NCBI RefSeq assembly: GCF_023156195.1
Contig: NZ_JAKUKA010000001.1
Coordinates: 5,394,001 to 5,458,000, forward strand
Length of the DNA: 64,000 nucleotides
Reading direction: 5' to 3'
DNA from: Chitinophaga sedimenti
GTDB lineage: Bacteria; Bacteroidota; Bacteroidia; Chitinophagales; Chitinophagaceae
Shown: positions 8,219 to 18,505 of the stretch, one piece after another
Layout of the letters: each line of letters opens with the position of its first letter
How positions within the stretch are numbered: position 1 is the stretch's first letter
The notes under the pieces: generated by a model
What the model saw: the letters and a program-made list of their open reading frames with translations, nothing else
The model's database searches: none
Told to the model about the DNA's origin: nothing
Program-made: the position numbers and the translations under genes

Positions 8219-10368
8219 ATGTCCCCTAAAGTCATCAGCCTGTTGCTCCTGTTGCTACCCGCAGCGTTACAGGCACAAACCAAAATCTCCGGTAAAATTA
8301 CCGATGCCAAAAAGCAGCCCTTGCCCGGCGTGAATATATACATCAAGGGTACCTACGATGGCGCGTCTACCGCAGCTGATGGTTCCTATTCGTTTACCAC
8401 AAGCGCAAAAGGCGAACAGCTTTTATCCGCCAGCCTCATGGGCTACAAAACTTTTGAACAGGCGGTAAATCTCCGGGCACAGTGTTGCCCATCAACATCA
8501 GTTTAAAAGAAGTAGTCAGCGAATTGAAAATGGTGACCATCTCGGCAGGCAGTTTCGAAGCCAGCGACGATAAGAAAAACACCATCCTCAAATCGCTGGA
8601 CATTGTAACGACCGGGGGCGCGAACGCAGACATCGTAGCAGCGCTCAAAACTTTACCCGGCGCGCAACAGGTGGGCGAGAAGGAAGGCCTCTTCGTCCGC
8701 GGCGGCACCGGTTACGAAACGCAGACGTTCATCGATGGCATGATGGTCCGCAACCCATTTTACTCCGGCATGCCCAACTTCGCGGCCCGCGGCAGGTTTT
8801 CGCCCTTCCTGTTCAAAGGTACCTCCTTCAGCAGCGGTGGTTATTCCGCACAATATGGCAGGGCCTCAGCTCCGCTTTGGTACTGGAGTCCAACGATCTG
8901 CCCACTCGTTCCTCTTCGTCCATTGGTATCATGACCATCGGCGGCAGCGCCTCGATCGAGCAGTTGTCGAAGGATAAAAAGGGCTCGTTCGTAGTGGAAG
9001 CAGATTACACTAATCTCACGCCGTACTTTAAGCTATTCAAAACCCTGCGCCAGCCTACCACTTACCCGGAAATCGCCGGAGGGTCGTTTACTTATCGCAG
9101 GCAGACGTCTAAAACCGGTATGTTAAAAGCCTACTTCTACGGAAACTGGAGCCGCTTCGGTTACAAAAGCGAAAGCCTGGAATATCCCGGCGATGAGGAA
9201 CTCTTTGAACTGAAGAACTACAACGTATACAGCAATATCACTTACAAAGAAAGTCTTGGGAAAAACTGGCGCATGAATGCCGGTATTTCTTACAGCACGA
9301 ATAAAGATGATATTCATCTCGATACGATTGCCAAAGGATTACGGGCAAATGTGGGCGGCCGGTCCGATTTATCGCAGGCGCGACTGGTATTTACAAGAAG
9401 TCTTGGTTCCTTTTCCAGCCTGCGTTTTGGCGGGGAATACCAGTACGCGGTGGAGAACACGGCTTACAATCAGTACCGGTTGGATTATGTTGATAATTTT
9501 GCTGCGGGCTTTGTGGAGGCAGACATTTTCTTTACCCTAAGTTCGTTGGTCGTGCAGGTGTACGAGCTGAACATACTTCGCTGATGGATAAAGCGAATAT
9601 CGCACCGCGCCTGTCGATGTCGTACAAACTGGATGATAAGGGGCAGGTATCCCTGGCATACGGAGAGTTTTACCAAAAGCCCGAACAGCAATACCTGCGC
9701 CAGCGCCACGACTGGATTACATGCGCGCCACGCACTACATTGCTACGTACGAACGCCGCGCTGCGAACTATACGCTTCGTACAGAGTTATTCTACAAAAA
9801 ATATTATGATCTCGTAAAAACGGCTCCGGCATTGAATAACAACGGTACGGGGTATGCTCGTGGCGCCGAACTTTTCTGGCGCGATAAGAAAACCATCAAG
9901 AACGCAGACTACTGGGTTTCATACTCCTTTCTTGATACAAAAAGAGATTACCTGAACTACCCGCGCGAAGTGCAGCCCGACTTTGCAGCCAAACACACTG
10001 CATCGTTCGTGTACAAACAGTTCTTCAGCAAAATTTCAACGAACGTGGGTGTTACCTACAGCTTCGCGACAGGCCGTCCGTACTACAATCCGAATCGTCC
10101 GGTCAGCGAGTTTATGAGCGATCGTACGAAGACGTTCAACACGCTTGGGGTCACAGCGAACTATCTTACCACGGTTGGTAAAGCGTTCACCGTATTTGTA
10201 CTGTCTGTCTCCAACGTAGCCGGCCAGAAACAACTGTACGGTTACCGCTATTCGAGCGACGGATTACGCCGCGATGCGATCCGTCCCATGACGCCGAGCT
10301 TCTTCTTCGTGGGCATGTTTATGAGCTTTGGTACCGACAGGCGCCAGGAGGTAATTGATAATAACTAA
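8219..10368 (+). CDS. TonB-dependent outer-membrane receptor with carboxypeptidase-like N-terminal domain; four frameshifts
   Basis: This receptor imports an unknown ligand across the outer membrane using TonB energy. It has a signal peptide ending LQAQ, a carboxypeptidase-D regulatory-like domain (KISGKITDAKKQPLPGVN; residues about 22-105), a plug domain (about 115-230) and a beta-barrel. Four one-base losses interrupt it: near 8473 (CTCCGGGC, CCWGG lost), in the G-run 8861-8863, in the C-run 9535-9537 and near 9713 (GACTGGAT, probably CCTGG). With four bases restored the length is 717 aa, at the short end for the family. No SusD partner follows, so a polysaccharide-utilisation role is not supported. 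Ligand unknown. Confidence 0.88.
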
Positions 10369-10406
10369 GTCATCTATTTTATTAACAACAAATAAATAAT
10401 CACCAG

Positions 10407-11050
10407 ATGAAACGCATCTTCTTTTTTCTCTTCTCTCTTTCATTAGCTGCAACGGCCGCTAATGCGCAAAGCGCGCAGTACAACGAAGCCATGGAAAAAC
10501 AGATTGGCGAAATGTACAAGTCGCAAGGGTCAAACGGCGACTTGGCCGCCACTGCCAATACTTTCGAACGTATTGCGGAAGCCGAAAAACACAGTGGCTA
10601 CCGTATTATTACGCTGCCTACTGCCGCGTAATGCAGGCGCTCAGCGCACAGGGCGCACAAATTGATGAACTGGCCGATCAGGCAGAAAAGAACATCAACA
10701 AAGCTAGTGCATTAAGCAAAGACAATTCTGAAATTGCCTGTGTGCAGTCGCTGATCACTACCGCGCGCATCAATGTTGATCCCATGACCCGCGGCCGCAA
10801 GTTTAGCCCGGTTTCCAGCGCTTACCTGGCGGATGCTAAGAAGTTTAACCCCGAAAACCCCCGCGTATATTTGTTGCAGGGACAAACACTTTACTACACA
10901 CCGGAGCAATTTGGTGGCAGCAAAGAAAAAGCAAAAGAGATGTTTGAACTGTCGCTCAAAAAATTCGAGAGCTTTAAACCGGAAAGTAAGATTGCGCCTA
11001 ACTGGGGCAAAGAGTATACGCAGTCATTGTTAAGTAAAATCGGCAACTAA
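10407..11050 (+). CDS. Secreted protein of unknown function downstream of the receptor; one frameshift
   Basis: A signal peptide (MKRIFFFLFSLSLAATAANA) precedes an Ala-rich helical protein. Segments such as NTFERIAEAEK and LADQAEKNINKASAL suggest TPR-like helical hairpins. The N-terminal frame runs into a stop at 10629; shifting one base near 10591 continues as WLPYYYAAYCRVMQAL to the stop at 11050, giving 214 aa. It follows the TonB receptor by 38 bases, so it is probably cotranscribed. No catalytic motif is visible. Confidence 0.75.
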
Positions 11051-11125
11051 GATACCACAACGGCTGATGTGTCGGTTTTACCATCATTAAACTGTATATT
11101 CATCAGCCGTTATAAATCTTCCATT

Positions 11126-11717
11126 ATGGAGCAGGAAAATTTTTCTTACGAAGACAGTCTTCGCGTCATCACGCAAACCATTGCGCAGGTGAAGGAGCGC
11201 GTGCTCAACGATGGATTTGAATATATGTTATGGGGACTGCTGGTAAGCGCAGCCGCGCTGATCCAATATGCACTTCTGAAGTTGCACATGCCTTACCACT
11301 GGCTTGGCTGGATGGTGTTGATGCCGCTGGGGGCATTATAACCGCGGAACGCCGGCGCCGTTGCCGTACTAAGTACGGCGTTAAAATCGTATCGATGGAA
11401 ATTTTTCTTTCGGTATTGATGGCCTTCCTTATTTCCCTCCTCATCATTGTTTTTTCCTTTTCAGCACTGGGGTATAAAAATGGCCTGGGAGTAATAATGA
11501 TGCTGTACGGCTTGTGGATGTTTATTTCAGGTCGTATTTTTTTAAATTTCGGCCCTTTGTTTTTGGCGCGATATTAAACTGGATAGGCAGCCTGCTGGCA
11601 TTCCACGTGTTCGATTATGGCAATACGCTGCTGACCGTTGCCGCGGTTACGTTGTTCGGTTATTTTTTACCGGGCTATTTATTACACCTGGAAGTAAAGC
11701 AGAAAAAAAATGGATAA
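11126..11717 (+). CDS. Integral membrane protein, first of a paralogous pair; two frameshifts
   Basis: The start at ATG 11126 gives MEQENFSYEDSLRVITQ. A soluble helix is followed by four or five membrane helices. One base is missing in the G-run 11329-11333 (MPLGGIITAER restored) and one in the T-run 11537-11543 (RIFFKFRPFVFG restored). The repaired length is 197 aa. The next gene shares the layout (short acidic N-terminus, SLxxIxxxI, WGxxLFVSA), so the two look like a tandem duplication. They overlap by eight bases and are followed by a winged-helix regulator, which suggests one regulated membrane unit. Function unknown. Confidence 0.7.
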
Positions 11718-12336
11718 CATGTTTACAGACGAAGAAAAAAACATGAGCGGCGAAGAAAGCCTTCAACTGATACAGTCGATGATCGGCTCTGCCCGCGAAG
11801 GGATGGCTATGAACGGCGACGGTTTCCTGTTTTGGGGCTGGGCGCTGTTTGTGTCTGCGGTAGCTTCCGTAGTGCTGATTTACACCGATTATGCATCACC
11901 TTTTCTGCCCTGGAATATTTTTATGCTGGGATGTGTGGTAGTGCTGATCGTGAACCTTGTAAGACCCAAAAAGCGCGGGCCGGTTAAAACATATATGGGC
12001 GATTTGTTCCGCAATTTTGCGAGAGGGTTTTACATTTGCGTCTTTATCGTGATCTTTTCCATGAACTTTGGCAGTGTGCCCACCAATTATGCGTTTGCGT
12101 TCCTGTTGATGTTATACGGATTGATGATGTACGTGATGGGCGTTTCCATGAAGCTGCGCGCCCTGATCGTGGGGGCAATAATAACCTGGACCTGTTGCCT
12201 GGCGTCGTTATTGCTCGTGAAGTTATTATATGTGATGTCGCTCACCGCGCTAGCCGTGTTTGCCGGCTATCTCATTCCCGGGTATGTGTTAAGAGCGGCC
12301 TGGAAAAAGCAGCAACAAAGTGAAAAGGTGTTATGA
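11710..12336 (+). CDS. Integral membrane protein, second of a paralogous pair
   Basis: The protein has 208 residues with an N-terminal soluble stretch (about residues 1-40, SGEESLQLIQSMIGSAREG) and about six membrane helices ending in LIPGYVLRAAWKKQQQ. It resembles the upstream gene in order and motif (GYLIPGYVLR here, GYFLPGYLLH there). It overlaps the upstream stop by eight bases and the downstream start by four (ATGATG), indicating translational coupling. The frame is intact. Function unknown. Confidence 0.8.
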   Translation: MDNMFTDEEKNMSGEESLQLIQSMIGSAREGMAMNGDGFLFWGWALFVSAVASVVLIYTDYASPFLPWNIFMLGCVVVLIVNLVRPKKRGPVKTYMGDLFRNFARGFYICVFIVIFSMNFGSVPTNYAFAFLLMLYGLMMYVMGVSMKLRALIVGAIITWTCCLASLLLVKLLYVMSLTALAVFAGYLIPGYVLRAAWKKQQQSEKVL

Positions 12337-12629
12337 TGGATTTTAAAGAACTGGATCCCGTTTTGCATTCACAGTTACGGCTGGCGATCATGTCTGTACT
12401 CATCAGCGTGAAAGAGGCCGAATTCACTTTTCTCAAGGAAAAGACGAATGCAACCGCAGGCAATCTCAGTGTACAGATCAACAAACTCAAAGAAGTCGAG
12501 TACATCGAGGTGGTAAAACAGTTCAAAGATAATTATCCGCAAACTATTTGTAAGATTACGCCGAAAGGAGTAGCGGCGTTTGAGAATTATGTGAATTCTA
12601 TCCAATCCTATTTGAACGCGGGAAAGTAG
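12333..12629 (+). CDS. Winged-helix transcriptional regulator (HTH_34 type)
   Basis: This 98-residue protein is almost only a winged-helix DNA-binding domain. It has a helical N-terminus (HSQLRLAIMSVLISVKEA), then FTFLKEKTNATAGNLSVQI as the helix-turn-helix, and a wing with KITPKGVAAFENYV. Single-domain regulators of this type are common in Bacteroidota beside small membrane proteins they control. It overlaps the upstream membrane gene by four bases. It is a candidate, by position only, for the palindrome in the promoter at 8165-8196. Confidence 0.85.
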   Translation: MMDFKELDPVLHSQLRLAIMSVLISVKEAEFTFLKEKTNATAGNLSVQINKLKEVEYIEVVKQFKDNYPQTICKITPKGVAAFENYVNSIQSYLNAGK

Positions 12630-12695
12630 CGCATGCGCAATGCAGTTCCATAGCTTAACTTCAATATCCCGGTTTAACCCAAAAAAGACACGTCT

Positions 12696-13537
12696 ATGGA
12701 ACTCCTCGATCAAAAGGTGCAGGTAGCCCCAACTGCCGCCCTGGTGCTGTACCAGGCACGCGACATATTTAATGAAGGCATTGCCTGCGATTATATGTCC
12801 AGCCTCGATTTGTCAGCCATCCAGCCCATGGCCGAAAAACTGGGTGCGCTGCCCAGTCTTTCCCACGTTATTCAATTTCGCAAACAGTACCTGCGGTTCC
12901 TGGCCGATGCATATTTACCGGACAGTGAGCCCGTGCAGATCGTGATTCTCGGCGCAGGGCTCGATCCGCTCGGCCTGCAGCTGCTCGAACGGTACGGCGG
13001 TGATATTGCGCGTATTTTTGAGGTGGATACAGCGCACCTCGCGGAAAAGGACCTTGTGTATCGAAAAATAGCCCCGGAGGCCAACAACCTGCACCTGGTG
13101 CACTGCGACATTACCGATCCGCAGCACCTCCGGAATGCCTGGTTGCTTCGGGTTACGATAAAGATGTGCCCACAATTCTCGTATTCGAAGGCATCATCCA
13201 TTACATCACGCAGGAAAAGTTTTACGACATCATGCGGCGTTTCCGCACGCGCAACCGTACCAACCTGGTGCTGATGGATTTCGCGCTGCCTTACGAGGAT
13301 GTGTCGCCGGAGCTGGCGCCCGCCTACCGCCGCAGCATTTCATCATTCGAAAGGATGTTGAACTGCCGCCTGTTCCTGTACAGCCGCATGCAGGTATTCG
13401 GCATCATTGACCGGCTGGGCGGTGATGTGTCTACCATCGACACCATGCAGGATATGGAGTTTAAGCTGAAAGGCCATAATGAAGTGTATCATGATGCAGC
13501 GGAAAGCCTGATGGAAGTGATTTCCTTTTACCTGTAA
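12696..13537 (+). CDS. SAM-dependent methyltransferase, leucine carboxyl methyltransferase-like; one frameshift
   Basis: The Rossmann-type methyltransferase shows the SAM-binding segment VQIVILGAGLDPLGLQLL, the acidic strand end IFEVDTAHLAEKK-like (VDTAHLAEKD), and VFEGIIHYI, typical of the LCMT/polyketide O-methyltransferase family. The frame shifts near 13138 (GCCTGG, one C missing at a CCTGG) and continues as LVASGYDKDVPTILVFEG. The repaired length is 280 aa. It is separated from the upstream regulator by 66 bases and ends at a strong terminator. The substrate cannot be told from sequence. Confidence 0.8.
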
Positions 13538-13540
13538 AAC

Positions 13541-13573
13541 GACGTCCGCACGGGCATTGCCGGTGCGGACGTC
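13541..13573 (+). terminator. Hairpin between the convergent methyltransferase and pdxA genes
   Basis: The arms GACGTCCGCAC (13541-13551) and GTGCGGACGTC (13563-13573) are perfect complements, with a further GGC/GCC pairing in the loop. It sits four bases after the methyltransferase stop and 17 bases before the pdxA stop, and could serve both. Confidence 0.75.
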
Positions 13574-13590
13574 AAACATATAATAACCGG

Positions 13591-14659
13591 CTACTCGGAC
13601 GCCAGTTCCATTTTCTTCAACGGGTTCGCGGTATTCTCCGCGTAACGCTGCCGTTGCTGGATAATATCAAGACAAGTGTAAATCGACTGGCGGAAAGAAT
13701 CCGGATCGGCCAGGTTTTTACCGGCAATATCGAACGCGGTACCGTGGTCGGGCGATGTACGAACGATCGGCAGGCCTGCGGTATAGTTAATACCGTGACC
13801 GCTCGCCAGTGATTTGAAGGGGATCAGTCCCCTGGTCGTGGTACATCGCAAGGATGCCATCGAACTGCTCATACATGGCGCGCGCAAAAAATGCGTCGGC
13901 GCTGTATGGGCCATAAGCCAGGATGCCGTTATGTTTCGCCTGTTTAATGGCGGGAATGATTTGTTTTTGCTCCTCTGTACCGATCAGGCCCTCGTCGCCC
14001 GCATGCGGGTTGAGGCCCAGTACTGCAATACGCGGATTGTCGATACCGAAATCGCGGATCAGGCTGTCCTTCATCAGGTTCAGCTTCTGGAGAATATTTT
14101 CTACCGTTACATACTTCGCAATTTCCGCTACGGGAACGTGTTCGGTGAGCAGGCCCACACGCATGTTGTCGGCAGTCATCAGCATCAGCACGTCTTTTGC
14201 CTTAAACGCATCGCGCAGGAAAGGCGTGTGACCGGTATAATTAAAATCCTGGCTCTGTATATTGTTTTTGTGGATGGGCGCGGTAATCAAACCTTCAATA
14301 TCGCCATCCTTCAGGCATTGAATGGCCACGGCCAGTGAGCGCGCCGCGTATTTACCACCAACCTCGTTGATCAGCCCCGGGGTAATCTGCACTTCTTCCT
14401 CCCAGCAGTTGAAAACGTTTACCTGTTTATGGTTTAACTTCGTAAAGTCCTTGATACTCTGATAGTTGAAATTATTTTCGTTTACCAGCTTCCGGTAAAA
14501 GTTCACCGTTTTGTTGGACGCGAAAATAATCGGCGTGCACAGCTCCAGCATCCTGTTATCCGCAAAAGTTTTAATAATAATTTCGGCGCCGATGCTGTTA
14601 ATATCGCCGATAGTGATGCCGATAACAGGCCGTTGTGTATGTGTTTGTGGTGTGCTCAT
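13591..14659 (-). CDS. pdxA: 4-hydroxythreonine-4-phosphate dehydrogenase; one frameshift
   Basis: PdxA oxidises 4-phosphohydroxy-L-threonine in pyridoxal phosphate synthesis. The family motifs are present: GITIGDINSIGAE at the N-terminus, GHTPFLRDAF, GLNPHAGDEGLIG, YHDQGLIPFK and INYTAGLPIVRTSPDHGTA. The frame breaks near 13827, where the coding strand reads GACCAGGGGACTG with one G too many after CCAGG. Removing it gives DQGLIPFK and 355 aa, the usual length. The start is ATG 14659 (MSTPQTHTQRPVIGI). It is divergent from rsmA with about 147 bases between. Confidence 0.94.
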
Positions 14660-14792
14660 TGCTTAACCAATGGTAATTGGCTAACAAATATACGGGATTC
14701 CTGCAAGTTATTTTTGAGTATAGCCTTTTACTCATCCGTCGGGCGGCTGCAACTCACTCCCTTTAACCGCAACAAGTCTGCTCCGCAATCCT

Positions 14793-14800
14793 TAATTTTG
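14793..14800 (+). promoter_or_regulatory. -7 box (TAATTTTG) for rsmA
   Basis: TAATTTTG fits TAnnTTTG and lies only seven bases before the rsmA ATG, so the transcript would be nearly leaderless. No -33 box is evident. Confidence 0.4.
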
Positions 14801-14806
14801 CAGCCT

Positions 14807-15555
14807 ATGTACACGCTTAAAAAGTCACTCGGGCAGCATTTTTAAAGGATGAAAACATCTGCCGTAAAATCGTGGATGCCCTGCCCGCCACCGAAGGTAC
14901 CCAGGTACTGGAAGTGGGGCCTGGCGCCGGCGCCATCACCAAATACCTCCCGGAGCTGCCTGGCGTCACTTTTAAAGCCGTGGAACTGGATACCGAAAAG
15001 GTCGAGTACCTGCAAAAAACGTATCCCGCCATCCAGGAAAACTGATCAATGAAAGCTTCACGGAGGTGGCGCCGCCGTTTCAGGGTGCGTTCGGGTGATC
15101 GGCAACTTCCCCTACAACATATCTACCCAAATCATGTTCCGCGTACTCGACTGGAAAGACCGGTGCCGGTAGTAGTCGGCATGTTCCAGAAAGAAGTGGC
15201 CCAGCGCATCGCTGCACCGCATAACAACAAGGATTATGGCATTCTCAGCGTACTTATTCAGGCCTTTTATAAAGTAGAGTACCTCTTTGATGTATCTGAA
15301 ACCTGCTTCAATCCGCCACCCAAAGTGAAGTCGGGCGTTATCCGGCTGCACCGGCTGGAAGAGGCTTACGACATCCGAAATGAAAAGAAGTTTTTCCTGC
15401 TGGTGAAAACCGCTTTCGGGCAGCGCCGCAAACAGCTGCGCAACCCGCTGAAAGGGTTATTCAAAAAAGAAGATTTACAGGACGATATATTTACCAAAAG
15501 GGCAGAAGCGCTCACCGTGGCTGACTTCGTAGCCCTGTCGCACAAAATGTTATGA
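14807..15555 (+). CDS. rsmA: 16S rRNA dimethyladenosine transferase; four frameshifts
   Basis: RsmA (KsgA) dimethylates two adjacent adenines near the 3' end of 16S rRNA during ribosome maturation. It shows the start MYTLKKSLGQHF, SAM motif EVGPGAGAIT, catalytic GNFPYNIS, MFQKEVAQR and FGQRRKQLRN. Four one-base losses break it: T-run 14839-14843, A-run 15038-15041, G-run 15093-15095 and near 15162 (GACCGGTG, a lost G or a CCAGG that lost its A). Restoring four bases gives 250 aa. The stop overlaps the next start (ATGA). Confidence 0.93.
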
Positions 15556-16477
15556 AGCAAGTATTGATCACCGCCAAAGTACACCCTTACCTTATTAATG
15601 AACTGGAGCAGAAAGGCTATACTGTTTCGTACCAGCCGGCTGTTACGTACGACGAAGTAGCCTCGCAGGTGGCCCAGTTCCGAGGGGACTCATCGTTACC
15701 ACCCGCATTAAAGTTGATAAGCACATTCTCGACAATGCCACTCAACTACAGTGGATCGGCCGCCTCGGTTCCGGCATGGAACTGATCGACGTGCCTTATG
15801 CCGAAAGTAAGGGCATTAAATGTGTGAGTAGTCCCGAAGGCAATGCGGATACGGTAGGAGAGCAGGTGGTAGGCATGTTGGTGTGCCTGATGCACAATAT
15901 CCTTAAAAGCAACCTGCAACTCCGCCAAGGCATCTGGGAGCGCGACGGCAACCGTGCCTGGGAGCTCGGTGGCCGCACGGTGGGGATCATCGGGTATGGC
16001 AATACCGGCAGTGCGGTGGCCAAGCGTTTGCGAGGCTTCGGTGTAAACATTATCGCGTACGATAAATACAAAACCGGTTTCGGTACGGCAGAAGTAAAAG
16101 AAGTAAGCCTGCAGGAAATTTATGCGCAGGCAGAAATTGTGACTACACACCTGCCGCTTACCGACGAAACGTTTCACTTGGCCAACGAGCAGTTCTTCCG
16201 TTCCTTCGCACAACCGATCTATTACATCAACGCATCGCGGGGAAAAGTAGTAGATACACCGGCGCTGGCAGATGCGCTGGAGAGCGGTCTCGTTAAAGGC
16301 GCCTGTCTCGATGTGCTGGAGAACGAGAAGCTATCGGCATACACGCCGTCGGAGCAGGCGCTTTTCCAGCGGCTGCTCACCAACCCTGATGTGGTGCTGA
16401 CGCCGCACATTGCCGGCTACTCTCACGAAGCCCTTATTAAAATGGCTAAAGTCGTGCTTCGAAAGTTAGATATATAG
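15552..16477 (+). CDS. D-isomer 2-hydroxyacid dehydrogenase family protein (phosphoglycerate dehydrogenase-like); one frameshift
   Basis: The NAD-dependent enzyme reduces 2-keto acids or oxidises D-2-hydroxyacids. The Rossmann motif is TVGIIGYGNTGSAVA. The catalytic set is Arg in NASRGKVVDT, Glu in CLDVLENE and His in LTPHIAGYS. The N-terminal segment MKQVLITAKVHPYLINEL ends in the G-run 15684-15687, where one G is missing; the frame resumes as LIVTTRIKVDKH. The repaired length is 308 aa. It overlaps rsmA by four bases and is probably cotranscribed. The length and lack of an ACT domain fit a short SerA-type or general 2-hydroxyacid dehydrogenase; the substrate is not certain. Confidence 0.87.
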
Positions 16478-16522
16478 CTATTATATATATGATTATGACT
16501 GCCTATCGTACTGAAAAAAGTA

Positions 16523-16530
16523 TATATTTG
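16523..16530 (+). promoter_or_regulatory. -7 box (TATATTTG) for greA
   Basis: TATATTTG fits TAnnTTTG and lies 76 bases before the greA ATG at 16606. The 5' leader contains a T9 run (16575-16583). Confidence 0.5.
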
Positions 16531-16605
16531 CAGTTCATCGAATTACAACGCTTCTGTGCAAATGGGAGCGTTGCTTTTTTTTTCTTATTTCAAAAACAAA
16601 AGGTT

Positions 16606-17079
16606 ATGTCTGGCGTAAATTACGTTACCAAAGAAACCCTTGAGCAAATGAAAGAGGAGCTGACGCAACTCAAAACAAAGGGAAGAGCCGAGATCGCGCG
16701 CGCAATTTCCGAAGCACGTGAAAAAGGGGATTTGAAGGAGAATGCGGAATACGATGCGGCCAAAGAGGCTCAAGGCCTCCATGAGGCCAAGATAGCCGTA
16801 CTGGAGACTGCCATTGCCACCGCCAGGGTAGTGGAAGCCGATTCTATTGACACCTCAAAGGTTTCTATCCTTTGTAAGGTGACTATCACGAATGTGGCCA
16901 GTAAAAAAACGGTTACTTACCAGTTGGTTTCTGAGAAAGAAGCAGATCTGAAAGCAAATAAAATCTCCGTTACTTCTCCCATCGGCAAGGGACTGCTGGG
17001 TAAAAAAGTAGGCGATATTGCCGATGTGGTAGCACCCAATGGCAGCATGAAATTCAAAGTTGAGAATATCGGTATCTGA
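16606..17079 (+). CDS. greA: Transcription elongation factor GreA
   Basis: GreA enters the RNA polymerase secondary channel and stimulates cleavage of backtracked RNA. The 157-residue protein has the N-terminal coiled coil with the acidic tip EKGDLKENAEYDAAKEAQ and the C-terminal FKBP-like domain with SPIGKGLLGKKVGD. The ATG at 16606 is chosen because the family starts MSxVNYVTKETLEQMKEEL. The frame is intact, and a terminator follows 21 bases after the stop. Confidence 0.96.
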   Translation: MSGVNYVTKETLEQMKEELTQLKTKGRAEIARAISEAREKGDLKENAEYDAAKEAQGLHEAKIAVLETAIATARVVEADSIDTSKVSILCKVTITNVASKKTVTYQLVSEKEADLKANKISVTSPIGKGLLGKKVGDIADVVAPNGSMKFKVENIGI

Positions 17080-17099
17080 TACCATCCATAATTTTGATT

Positions 17100-17127
17100 A
17101 AAGGCCCGTCTGCAAAGGCGGGCCTTT
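17100..17127 (+). terminator. Terminator after greA
   Basis: AAAGGCCCG (17100-17108) pairs with CGGGCCTTT (17119-17127) around a ten-base loop. Confidence 0.75.
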
Positions 17128-17180
17128 GCTTTGCGCATCAACTCAAATTGTTTATTTTTCCATTACTAAACCTGTGGGCC

Positions 17181-17570
17181 ATGACACTTTTTTCCAAAAT
17201 CATTAAAGGCGAAATTCTAATTACCGCATTGCTGAAAACGAGCATTTTTATGCTTTCCTCGATATTTTTCCCATGATGAAAGGGCATACTTTAATCGTAC
17301 CCAAAGTGGAAACTGACCGCTTTTTCGATGTAGACGACAAGCTCCCGGGCGAGTGGCTTGTGTTCGCGAAACCAATTGCAAAGGCAATTGAGAAGGCGTA
17401 TCCCTGCAACCGCGTTGGTATTAGTGTAATGGGGCTCGAAGTGCCGCATGCGCACATGCACCTGGTTCCTATCAACAGCGCAGACGATCTTAATTTTACC
17501 CGTCCCAAACTGAAGCTGTCCAGCGAAGATTTCAGAGACCATACAGGAGCGGGTTATCTCTTTCCTCTAA
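17181..17570 (+). CDS. HIT family nucleotide-binding protein; two frameshifts
   Basis: This histidine-triad hydrolase of the HinT group cleaves purine nucleotide phosphoramidates. MTLFSKIIKGEI starts at 17181; one C is missing near 17217, after which the frame continues as NYRIAENEHFYAFLDIFPMMKGH. The triad is VPHAHMHLVP. Near 17560 one C too many (GACCATACAG) hides the natural end; without it the protein ends DIQERVISFL at 17570. The repaired length is 129 aa, typical of the family. Confidence 0.88.
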
Positions 17571-17580
17571 AAATAAAAAA

Positions 17581-17611
17581 GGTGTATACGGGCCTATCGC
17601 CTGTATACACC
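17581..17611 (-). terminator. Terminator between convergent HIT and response-regulator genes
   Basis: GGTGTATAC (17581-17589) pairs with GTATACACC (17603-17611). Read on the minus strand it is followed by a T-rich run (complement of 17571-17580), so it mainly serves the response-regulator gene. Confidence 0.7.
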
Positions 17612-17634
17612 GTTATGAATCAGTAAACTGGTTA

Positions 17635-18330
17635 TTAAGGAACGTAAAACTTAAACCCTATGCCATGCAGGGTTTCCAGCCTGATGTCTTCCACGTCTTC
17701 GAAGTGTTTCCTGATTTTAGTGATAAACACGTCCATGCTGCGGCCCAGGAAATAGTCGTCCTTGCCCCATACGTGGTACAGTATTTCCTCGCGTTTAAGC
17801 GTTTTGTTGGCATTTTCACAAAAGAACTTCAGGAGGTCGGCTTCTTTCTGTGTAAGGGTCGATTTGGTTTTACCGTCTTTATCGAGGAGTTTAAGTTCGC
17901 CGTAATCGAAGGTTAGGTGGCCAAGTTGGTATTGAGCACGTTTGTCGGCATTAAGGGGCCGGGTCCTTTTCAGGAACACTTCAATACGCATCAACAATTC
18001 CTGCATGCTGAAAGGCTTGGTAACGTAGTCATCCGCGCCGGTTTTAAAGCCGGTGATCTTATCTTCATCCATGGATTTGGAGGTAAGAAAAAGTATCGGG
18101 ATAAGGTCGTTTTTCTTCCTGATCTGCTGGGCGAGTGTAAAGCCGTCCTTTTTGGGCATTACCACATCCAGCAAACATATATCAAACATGGATTTCTGAA
18201 ATTGTTTCCAGGCCATCTCTCCATCGGAGCAGTGTGTCACTTCGTACCCCGCTTCTTCCAATCGGCGTTTGGTAACAGCCCCCAGGTTGTAGTCATCTTC
18301 TACAAGGAGGATTTTTGCTTTCGTATCCAT
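17635..18330 (-). CDS. OmpR/PhoB-type response regulator (RprY-like), orphan
   Basis: The 231-residue protein has a receiver domain with acidic pair ED (residues 11-12), phospho-acceptor Asp in CLLDVVMPKKDG and Lys in VTKPFSMQELLMR. A C-terminal winged-helix domain follows (RSMDVFITKIRKHF, LETLHGIGFKFYV). It resembles the gene at 20994-21695 closely, including KTGADDYVTKPF versus KLGADDYISKPF. No histidine kinase is adjacent, so its partner is elsewhere or it is controlled in another way. The frame is intact. Confidence 0.9.
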   Translation of the reverse strand: MDTKAKILLVEDDYNLGAVTKRRLEEAGYEVTHCSDGEMAWKQFQKSMFDICLLDVVMPKKDGFTLAQQIRKKNDLIPILFLTSKSMDEDKITGFKTGADDYVTKPFSMQELLMRIEVFLKRTRPLNADKRAQYQLGHLTFDYGELKLLDKDGKTKSTLTQKEADLLKFFCENANKTLKREEILYHVWGKDDYFLGRSMDVFITKIRKHFEDVEDIRLETLHGIGFKFYVP

Positions 18331-18505
18331 CTACGAATTGGATTAGGGTAAAGTTGAGTTTTAAAAAAGAGCAAAGTCTTCATAGTTGCTATGGTATTGC
18401 AAGGGATTTTCGGTACAGCTACCGGGAAACCCGGTTCAAAATAAGTACATTTTTGCAATTAACAAATAATAATACGTTGTTCATTTTTGTTCATTTTGTT
18501 CCAAA

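Noticed and set aside
8219..10368. Calling the TonB receptor and other split genes pseudogenes
   Set aside because: The breaks are single-base indels of the same type as in essential genes here, and the codons between them stay conserved and open.
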